NCBI RefSeq assembly: GCF_049059935.1
Contig: NZ_JBMGQR010000105.1
Location: forward strand, 1-11,195
Direction: 5' to 3'
DNA length: 11,195 nt
Source of the DNA: JAURVT01 sp049059935
GTDB taxonomy: Bacteria > Actinomycetota > Actinomycetes > Propionibacteriales > Nocardioidaceae
Shown here: positions 1-5,075 of the stretch, piece after piece
Numbering within the stretch: the stretch's first letter is position 1
Layout: each line of letters opens with the position of its first letter
Program-made: the position numbers and the translations under genes
Notes under the pieces: model-generated
What the model was told of the DNA's origin: nothing
The model's input: only the letters and a program-made list of their open reading frames with translations
The model's database searches: none

Positions 1-999
1 GCCGAGCACGAACGTCACGTCGCCGCCGGACTCGACGGCCGTCGCGAGCACGGCGTAGAGCCCGCCGGGCGTGGTGGCGAGGTAGCCGTCGAGGCGGGAT
101 GCGCCCGTCGCCTCCGACAGCAGCAGCCCGAACCCGGCGCACGCCGCGATCACCGCGACGATCAGGGCCGTGGCGAGCGGCAGCATCCTCGCGATCGCCT
201 GCAGGCTCTCGCGCGTGAACCGCAGCCCCACCTGTACGCCAATCAGCGCGTAGGCCACCTGCTGCAGCGCGACGGGCACCTCCGCCGCGCCGAGCACGCC
301 GGTCACCGTCAACACCACCGACACCACGAGAGGGCCGAGCAGGGCACCCGCGGGCAGGTGGGTCAGGCGGGCGACGCCGAGCCCGACGACGACGGCGAGC
401 ACGCACAGCGTCAGGTCGGCGAGCAGCGACGCGGACGGACCGGACGTGTCCGCCGTCCCGCCGGTGGGCGGGGAGAAGACCACGGCGGTGACCACCGGCA
501 TCGCGAGCAGCACCACGAGCACCCGCAGGTACTGGATCACCGTGACGACGCGCTCGTCGGCGCCCAGCTCGCGGGCGACCGCGACGATGCCCGACGCGCC
601 GCCGGCCACCAGCGCGAACGCGCCCGTCACCGCGTTGACGTCGCGGTGCAGGCGGAGGCCCTGACCGGCCACCATGCTGACGACGAGGGTCGCGAGCGTG
701 ACGAGCGCGATCTGCCACCAGTTGGCGGCGATGGTCTGCAGGGCCGAGACGCTCACCAGGCCGCCGATCGTGGCGCCCAGCAGGCCCTGCCCGACCTGGA
801 AGGCCCGGGCCGGCACCTCGAGTCGGGTGCGGCTCGTGACCGCCTGCGCGATGCCGCCCGCCAGCGCGCCGAACAGCACCGGCGACGGCAGCCCGGCCAG
901 GGCGAGCCCTCCGCTCACCAGCCCGCCGACGACGAGCACGACCGCCCAGGCGCGGACGACCGCCGCGAGCGGAGGTCGTCCGCCCGGCTGCTCGTCCAC
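1..999 (-). CDS. AbrB family membrane protein (putative ammonia monooxygenase/transporter family), 3' end outside window
   Basis: Reading leftwards from a GTG at 999 there is an open frame of 333 codons with no stop before the window edge, so the C-terminus is missing. The protein is strongly hydrophobic with many predicted membrane helices. It shows the internal duplication known for the AbrB family: a first half with LPSPVLFGALAGG followed by FQVGQGLLGATIGG, and a second half with LPAGALLGPL followed by YALIGVQVGLRF. Close to the edge is the family's conserved TTPGGLYAVL...GGDVTFV segment, so only a few tens of residues should be missing. Despite the family names (AbrB, ammonia monooxygenase), biochemical function is poorly established and a transport or regulatory membrane role is inferred. 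GTG 999 was preferred to GTG 1005 because a TAGTGT hexamer (1012-1007) lies 7 nt before it, giving a leaderless start; neither has a Shine-Dalgarno sequence. It is divergent from the aldo/keto reductase gene. Confidence 0.82.
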   Translation of the reverse strand, partial: MDEQPGGRPPLAAVVRAWAVVLVVGGLVSGGLALAGLPSPVLFGALAGGIAQAVTSRTRLEVPARAFQVGQGLLGATIGGLVSVSALQTIAANWWQIALVTLATLVVSMVAGQGLRLHRDVNAVTGAFALVAGGASGIVAVARELGADERVVTVIQYLRVLVVLLAMPVVTAVVFSPPTGGTADTSGPSASLLADLTLCVLAVVVGLGVARLTHLPAGALLGPLVVSVVLTVTGVLGAAEVPVALQQVAYALIGVQVGLRFTRESLQAIARMLPLATALIVAVIAACAGFGLLLSEATGASRLDGYLATTPGGLYAVLATAVESGGDVTFVLG

Positions 1000-1048
1000 G
1001 GGCACGACACTAGGACCGCGGGGGCCTGCCCGCCCGTAGGGTGGGGCG
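1000..1048. promoter_or_regulatory. Divergent back-to-back promoters, both of leaderless type
   Basis: On the plus strand TAGGGT (1037-1042) is followed by 6 nt and then the GTG start at 1049. On the minus strand TAGTGT (1012-1007) is followed by 7 nt and the GTG at 999. TAnnnT at this distance predicts transcription starting at, or one base before, the start codon, that is, leaderless mRNAs. No clear -35 box was seen for either. The expected -35 region of each promoter falls close to or over the -10 of the other, so the two transcripts may compete. Hexamers and spacing are read directly; promoter activity is inferred. Confidence 0.6.
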
Positions 1049-1885
1049 GTGACCTCCCCCGCACCCCTGCTCACGCTCAACGACGGCCGCCAGATGCCCG
1101 CGCTCGGCTACGGCACCTACCCGATCACCGGCGACGAGGGCGTCGCCGCGTTCGGACGGGCCATCGACACCGGCTACCGGATGCTCGACAGCGCCGCGTC
1201 CTACGGCAACGAGACCGAGGTCGGCGCGGCCGTCCGCGAGTCGCCCGTGCCGCGCGGCGAGCTGTTCGTCACCACCAAGCTGCGCGGCGAGAGCCACGGG
1301 CGCGACGAGACGCTCAAGGCGTTCGAGGGCTCGCTCACGCGGCTCGGCCTGGACTACGTCGACCTCTACCTCATCCACTGGCCGCTCCCCCGCCTCGACA
1401 AGTACGTCGACACCTGGCGCGCGTTCGGCGAGCTGCAGGAGGAGGGACTCGTCCGCTCGGTGGGCGTCTCGAACTTCGTGCCCGCGCACATCGACCGCCT
1501 CGTGGACGAGACCGGCCTGGTGCCCGCGGTCAACCAGGTCGAGATGCACCCCTACTTCCCACAGCCCGACCAGCGCGCCTACGACGCGGGCCGCGACATC
1601 GTCACCCAGGCGTGGAGCCCGCTCGGCCGCAAGAGCGACCTGCTCGCGAACGAGACCCTCGAGGACGTCGCCTACGAGCTGGGCGTCACGTCCGGCCAGG
1701 CCGTCCTACGCTGGCACGTGCAGCGCGGCAGCGTCCCGCTGCCCAAGTCCGAGGACCCGACGCGCATGGCGCAGAACCTCGACGTGTTCTCGTTCTCGCT
1801 GAACGACGACCAGATGAAGCGCCTCGACGGCCTCGCCACCGGCGAGCGCGTGGGCGGCGACCCCCTGGAGCACGAGGAGTTCTAG
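1049..1885 (+). CDS. Aldo/keto reductase (2,5-diketogluconate reductase-like, AKR superfamily)
   Basis: A 278-residue protein, the usual size for bacterial single-domain AKRs. It should be a cytoplasmic NADPH-dependent carbonyl-to-alcohol reductase folding as a TIM barrel. The catalytic tetrad is visible: D47 and Y52 in LDSAASYGNE, K77 in TTKLRG, and H110 in LYLIHWP. Other family signatures are GVSNF (139-143), NQVEMHPY (162-169), and the cofactor 2'-phosphate-binding segment LPKSEDPTRMAQN with K233, S234, R239 and N243, which points to NADPH. The GTG start at 1049 has no Shine-Dalgarno but sits 6 nt after TAGGGT, so a leaderless transcript is likely. The stop is 4 nt before the sulfotransferase start, so the two are probably co-transcribed. 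The sequence resembles the 2,5-diketogluconate reductase/AKR5-type branch, but the substrate cannot be read from sequence. Confidence 0.93.
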   Translation: MTSPAPLLTLNDGRQMPALGYGTYPITGDEGVAAFGRAIDTGYRMLDSAASYGNETEVGAAVRESPVPRGELFVTTKLRGESHGRDETLKAFEGSLTRLGLDYVDLYLIHWPLPRLDKYVDTWRAFGELQEEGLVRSVGVSNFVPAHIDRLVDETGLVPAVNQVEMHPYFPQPDQRAYDAGRDIVTQAWSPLGRKSDLLANETLEDVAYELGVTSGQAVLRWHVQRGSVPLPKSEDPTRMAQNLDVFSFSLNDDQMKRLDGLATGERVGGDPLEHEEF

Positions 1886-1889
1886 AGAG

Positions 1890-2753
1890 GTGCGCTACAC
1901 CTCGTCCGACGAGGACAGCGGACGCTGGGCGTCGTTCGGGTTCCGCGAGGGCGACGTCGTCGTCAGCACGCGGTCCAAGAGCGGGACGACGTGGGTGCAG
2001 CAGGTGGTCGCGATGCTCCTGCGCGGCTCGGCCGACCTGCCCGCACCGCTCGCGACGCTCTCGCCGTGGCTCGACCACCTCGTCGAGCCCCTCGACGAGG
2101 TGCTCGCGCGGCTCGAGGCGCAGCCGGGGCGGCGCGTCGTCAAGTCGCACACACCGCTGGACGGCCTGCCCCGCGACCCGCGCGCCACGTACGTCGTCGT
2201 CTGCCGGCACCCGCTCGACGCGGCCGTCTCGCTGTACCACCAGGGCGCCAACCTCGACCGGAACCGGATCCACGAGCTGACCGGCGCCGCCGTCCCGACG
2301 CGCCAGCGTCCCCCGCTCGAGCAGTGGCTGGACGCGTGGGTGGACGCCCGGCGCGACCCGGTCGAGTCGATGGACTCCCTCGACGGCTACTGGCACCACG
2401 CCCGCGGTGCGTGGGAGCGCCGCGACGACGCCGACACCGTGCTCGTGCACTACGCCGACCTCCTCACCGACCGGGAGGGCCAGATGCGCCGGCTCGCGAG
2501 CCGGCTCGGCGTCGAGGTGGACGAGGCCGTGTGGCCGACCCTGGTGCAGGCGGCGTCGTTCTCGTCGATGCGCGCCCGGGCGGGCGAGGCCGCCCCCGAC
2601 CCGTCGGGCGTGCTGCTCGACCGGACGGCCTTCTTCCGCCGTGGCTCGTCGGGCGAGGGCGCCGAGGTGCTCCCCCCGGCCGGGCTCGTCCGCTACCGCG
2701 CCCGCGCCGCCGCGTCCCTGCCGGCCGACCTGGACGCCTGGCTGCACCGCTGA
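1890..2753 (+). CDS. PAPS-dependent sulfotransferase (Sulfotransfer_1 family)
   Basis: A 287-residue cytosolic-type sulfotransferase that would move a sulfonate group from PAPS to a hydroxyl or amine acceptor. The 5'-phosphosulfate loop is TRSKSGTTWVQQV with K30. VVKSHTPLDGLP carries the likely catalytic base H87, matching the VKTHLP motif of eukaryotic SULTs. The 3'-phosphate motif is VVVCRHPLDAAVSLYH with R106 and S114. The C-terminal FFRRGSSGEG (248-257) corresponds to the RKGxxGDW PAPS-binding motif, with EG in place of DW. The LVHYADLLTD segment (185-194) is also typical. The GTG start is 4 nt after the upstream stop; GAGGAG at 1874-1879 lies 10 nt before it and can act as ribosome-binding site from inside the upstream gene. 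No signal peptide or membrane segment. It forms an operon with the aldo/keto reductase. Acceptor substrate unknown. Confidence 0.9.
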   Translation: MRYTSSDEDSGRWASFGFREGDVVVSTRSKSGTTWVQQVVAMLLRGSADLPAPLATLSPWLDHLVEPLDEVLARLEAQPGRRVVKSHTPLDGLPRDPRATYVVVCRHPLDAAVSLYHQGANLDRNRIHELTGAAVPTRQRPPLEQWLDAWVDARRDPVESMDSLDGYWHHARGAWERRDDADTVLVHYADLLTDREGQMRRLASRLGVEVDEAVWPTLVQAASFSSMRARAGEAAPDPSGVLLDRTAFFRRGSSGEGAEVLPPAGLVRYRARAAASLPADLDAWLHR

Positions 2754-2769
2754 CCCGGCAGCGCCGGCC

Positions 2770-2822
2770 GGCGGTGCGTACGGCCCCACGATCCGGCCGA
2801 TCCTGGGGCCGTACCCACCGCC
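2770..2822. terminator. Strong hairpin after the reductase-sulfotransferase operon
   Basis: Arms 2770-2788 and 2804-2822 are complementary over 19 positions with one mismatch, around a 15-nt loop. The hairpin starts 16 nt after the sulfotransferase stop codon, the right place for a transcription terminator. There is no T-run after it, which is common in high-GC actinobacteria. The arm sequence is also related to the palindrome that follows at 2824-2922, so it may be a repeat element that happens to serve as a terminator. Confidence 0.6.
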
Positions 2823-2823
2823 A

Positions 2824-2922
2824 GGTGTCCCACCCACGACCGGCGGTGGCCCACCCACCACGAACCCGTCGAACGTCGTGGGTACGGCACCGCCGCGGCC
2901 GTCGCGTCGTGGGTGGGGCACC
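2824..2922. repeat. Nested palindromic repeat cluster
   Basis: The outer arms GGTGTCCCACCCACGAC (2824-2840) and GTCGTGGGTGGGGCACC (2906-2922) pair over 17 positions with a single G-U wobble. Inside them, 2842-2863 and 2876-2894 pair again with a few bulges (GGCGGTG...CCCAC...ACGA against TCGTGGGTACGGCACCGCC). With the hairpin at 2770-2822, the stretch contains six related copies of a motif close to TCGTGGGTRSGGCACCGCC, three in each orientation. It has no coding signature of its own. It resembles REP/REPIN-like intergenic repeats in form, but a family assignment needs genome-wide comparison. Confidence 0.6.
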
Positions 2923-2950
2923 GCCGGGCGGGGTGTCGCGCACCTCACGG

Positions 2951-2985
2951 CGCAACTGCATAACGTCGTGATATATCTAGTTGCG
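2951..2985. promoter_or_regulatory. Promoter and probable MarR autoregulatory operator
   Basis: A perfect 7-bp inverted repeat, CGCAACT (2951-2957) and AGTTGCG (2979-2985), spans a markedly AT-rich core that includes GATATATC (2970-2977). The right arm ends on the first base of the repressor's GTG start. A weak -10-like TATATC (2972-2977) lies 7 nt before the start. There is no Shine-Dalgarno sequence, so a leaderless transcript is likely. A repressor bound here would cover the -10 and start site of its own operon, as is typical for MarR proteins that sit beside an efflux pump. The repeat is seen; its operator role is inferred. Confidence 0.6.
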
Positions 2986-3455
2986 TGACCCAACCGGATA
3001 CCGCGCAGGTGCTGGACGCGCTGCTGAGCGTCGGCCGTCGGATCGACATCGGTTCGACGCTGAGCCGCACGGCCGCGTACACGCTGGCAGCCCTCGACGT
3101 CCTCGGCCCGACGCGCATCACCGACCTCGCCGAGCGCGAGGCGGTCAGCCAGCCGGCCATGACGGGGCTCGTCAAGCGCCTCGAGGCCTCCGGCGTGGTG
3201 CGGCGCGACGCCGACCCGTCCGACGGGCGCAGCGTGCTCGTCGGGCTCACCGACGCCGGACGCGAGCTCGTCGAGACCAGGCGCCACGCCTACGCCGACG
3301 CCGTCGCGGCCCTGGTCGACCGGCTCGCCCCCGCCGAGCAGGAGGCGCTGCAGCAGGCCCTGCCCGCGATGCGCCGCCTCACCGAGCTCGCCTACGAGGT
3401 GCAGCCGATGGTCACGCCCACCCGAACCACCGTCCACCACAAGGAGTCCGCATGA
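2985..3455 (+). CDS. MarR-family transcriptional regulator
   Basis: A 156-residue protein of normal MarR length. The winged helix-turn-helix covers about residues 35-95: ITDLAEREAVSQPAMTGLVK contains the recognition helix and DPSDGRSVLVGLT (77-89) is the wing with the conserved D-x-R-S pattern. Flanking helices (about 5-30 and 95-145) would form the dimer interface. MarR proteins usually repress and are released by small aromatic or phenolic ligands. The GTG start at 2985 has no Shine-Dalgarno and is judged leaderless. Its stop overlaps the start of the exporter gene (ATGA), so the two are translationally coupled, and the inverted repeat over its start suggests autorepression of both. The ligand is unknown. 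Confidence 0.92.
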   Translation: MTQPDTAQVLDALLSVGRRIDIGSTLSRTAAYTLAALDVLGPTRITDLAEREAVSQPAMTGLVKRLEASGVVRRDADPSDGRSVLVGLTDAGRELVETRRHAYADAVAALVDRLAPAEQEALQQALPAMRRLTELAYEVQPMVTPTRTTVHHKESA

Positions 3456-4711
3456 AGGGCATTCTCGGTCAGCCCAAGGCCGTGTACGCCGTCGCGTTCG
3501 CGTGCGTCATCTCGTTCATGGGCATCGGTCTGGTCGACCCGATCCTGCCCGCGCTGTCGTCGGAGCTGGACGCCTCGCCCAGCCAGGTGACGCTGCTGTT
3601 CACCAGCTACCTGCTCGTCACCGCGGTCGCGATGCTCGGCACCAACTGGGTCTCGAGCCGCATCGGCGCCAAGCGGACCCTGATCACCGGCCTGGCGATC
3701 ATCGTCGTGTTCTCGGCGCTCGCGGGCCTGTCGGGCTCGGTCGGCGAGATCGTCGGCTTCCGTGCGGGCTGGGGCCTGGGCAACGCGCTGTTCATCGCGA
3801 CGTCGTTGGCGGTCATCGTCGCGTCCGCGACCGGCGGCTTCGCCGGGGCGATCGTGCTCTACGAGGCCGCGCTCGGCCTCGGCATCGCCGTCGGACCGCT
3901 GCTCGGCGGCACGCTCGGCAGCATCAGCTGGCGCGGGCCGTTCATCGGCGTCGCCGTGCTGATGGCCATCGCGCTCGTCGCGACCGTCCTGCTGCTCCCG
4001 GCCACCCCCAAGCCCGACCACCACACCCCGCTCAGCGCACCGCTCAAGGCGCTGCGCCACCGTGGGCTCGCGACGCTGAGCCTCACCGCCCTGCTCTACA
4101 ACTGGGGCTTCTTCACGATGCTCGGCTACGCACCGTTCCCGATGGAGCTGTCGGCGATCCAGCTCGGCTTCGTGTTCTTCGGGTGGGGCCTGCTCGTCGC
4201 GATCTTCTCGGTCGCCGGCGCACCCTGGCTGCAGAGCCACCTCGGCACCGCCCGCGGCCTGTACCTCGCGCTGACGCTCTTCGCCGTCGACCTCGCCGTG
4301 ATGGCCGTGTTCACCGACGTGCTGTGGGTGCTGATCACGACGGTCGTCGTCGCCGGCATCTTCATCGGCATCAACAACACGCTGACGACGCAGGCCGTCA
4401 TGCTCGTCTCGCCCGTCGAGCGCCCGGTGGCCTCGGCCGCCTACGGCTTCGTCCGCTTCGTCGGTGGCGGTCTCGCGCCGTTCGCCGCGGGCAAGCTCGC
4501 CGAGGGCTTCAACGTGCACGTGCCGTTCGCGATCGCCGCGGTCGCGGTGCTCGTCGCGGTGGGCGTGCTGTCCACGGCCCACACCGCGATGACGAACGCC
4601 GACGCCGGGCTCGACGAGGACGGCGAGCCCGCCTCGGAGCACGACGACCCGTCCGACGTCATCCCCGAGGACGACGCCGACGTCTCAGTCGCGCAGCGGT
4701 CGACCGTCTGA
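3452..4711 (+). CDS. MFS drug-exporter-type transporter (DHA1-like)
   Basis: A 419-residue inner-membrane major facilitator protein with about 12 predicted helices. Visible signatures: the N-terminal SFMGIGLVDPILPALS with D30 in helix 1; a motif-A-like loop GTNWVSSRIGAKR (63-75), in which the usual Asp is Ser; a motif-B Arg in GFRAGWGLGNAL (R104); and motif C, YEAALGLGIAVGPLLGG (137-153), the antiporter signature of proton-driven exporters. This supports efflux of small hydrophobic compounds, possibly the same ones sensed by the adjacent MarR. AAGGAG (3441-3446) lies 5 nt before the ATG, and the ATG overlaps the regulator's TGA. The C-terminal tail from about residue 378 is strongly acidic with some 13 Asp/Glu and is probably cytoplasmic. 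The 3' end overlaps the convergent TM2 gene by 27 nt. The substrate is not predictable. Confidence 0.9.
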   Translation: MKGILGQPKAVYAVAFACVISFMGIGLVDPILPALSSELDASPSQVTLLFTSYLLVTAVAMLGTNWVSSRIGAKRTLITGLAIIVVFSALAGLSGSVGEIVGFRAGWGLGNALFIATSLAVIVASATGGFAGAIVLYEAALGLGIAVGPLLGGTLGSISWRGPFIGVAVLMAIALVATVLLLPATPKPDHHTPLSAPLKALRHRGLATLSLTALLYNWGFFTMLGYAPFPMELSAIQLGFVFFGWGLLVAIFSVAGAPWLQSHLGTARGLYLALTLFAVDLAVMAVFTDVLWVLITTVVVAGIFIGINNTLTTQAVMLVSPVERPVASAAYGFVRFVGGGLAPFAAGKLAEGFNVHVPFAIAAVAVLVAVGVLSTAHTAMTNADAGLDEDGEPASEHDDPSDVIPEDDADVSVAQRSTV

Positions 4712-5062
4712 GTCGGTGGTGAACCCGCCGGCCCCGACGAGGACAAGGATCCCCTCGACCAGGCCCCACAAGGACCCGAGCCCGCAGGTCACCAGCGTGA
4801 CGACGATCTGGACGATGCCGATCGTGGTGTAGCCCAGGTAGAAGCGGTGGATGCCGAACCCACCGAGGAAGACGCCCAGCAGACCGGCCACCAGCTTGCT
4901 CCGGGCGGCGGGGTCCGCCCACGGCGGGCCCCAGCCGGGCGGGGGCGGCCCGTAGCCCGGGGGCGGTGGCCCGTGGCCCGGGGGTGGGGGTCTCCATCCG
5001 GGCGGGGGTCCCCATCCCGGCGGCGGGCCCTGGCCGGGAGGCGGTCCCTGCGGCGTCGTCAT
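4685..5062 (-). CDS. Pro/Gly-rich TM2 domain membrane protein
   Basis: A 125-residue protein. Residues 1-48 are a low-complexity tail of PPPGxG repeats with Trp, His or Tyr at the variable place. Residues about 54-113 form a TM2 domain with two membrane helices: KLVAGLLGVFLGGFGIHRFYLG contains the hallmark GxxGxHRFYLG, and the second helix is followed by GLGSLWGLVEGILVL. TM2 proteins are small membrane proteins of largely unknown function; Pro-rich N-termini are common in actinobacteria and suggest protein contacts. The ATG at 5062 has no Shine-Dalgarno; TAGCCT (5075-5070) lies 7 nt upstream, so translation is probably leaderless. That hexamer shares its TAG with the stop codon of the oxidoreductase upstream. 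The last 27 nt overlap the 3' end of the MFS gene on the other strand. Confidence 0.87.
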   Translation of the reverse strand: MTTPQGPPPGQGPPPGWGPPPGWRPPPPGHGPPPPGYGPPPPGWGPPWADPAARSKLVAGLLGVFLGGFGIHRFYLGYTTIGIVQIVVTLVTCGLGSLWGLVEGILVLVGAGGFTTDSDGRPLRD

Positions 5063-5075
5063 GCCGGCCAGGCTA
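5063..5075 (-). promoter_or_regulatory. Leaderless -10 element of the TM2 gene, overlapping a stop codon
   Basis: TAGCCT runs from 5075 to 5070 on the minus strand, 7 nt before the ATG at 5062. Its first three bases are the TAG stop codon of the oxidoreductase gene (5075-5073). This suggests the TM2 gene has its own promoter in the 10-nt gap, although read-through from the oxidoreductase is equally possible. No -35 box was recognised. Confidence 0.5.

Noticed and set aside
358..2280. Long plus-strand open frame of 640 codons
   Set aside because: It is Arg/Gly/Ala-rich with no family features and runs antisense to the AbrB gene and out of frame through the reductase and sulfotransferase genes; a high-GC shadow frame.
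2770..2922. Possible CRISPR array because of repeated similar blocks
   Set aside because: Repeats alternate in orientation and are not separated by unique spacers of even length; no cas genes nearby.
2407..2988. Pro/Gly-rich open frames across 2754-2984 on both strands, which at first looked like a small proline-rich protein
   Set aside because: The proline-rich look comes from the palindromic GTGGGT/CCCACC repeats being translated; no start signal and no domain.
1686..3440. Long minus-strand open frame of 584 codons
   Set aside because: Composition is of shadow type and it crosses the structured intergenic repeats and the MarR promoter; the plus-strand genes here have clear catalytic motifs.
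4919..5040. G-rich tandem DNA repeats as a separate repeat element
   Set aside because: They are the direct consequence of PPPGxG codon repeats in the N-terminus of the TM2 protein.
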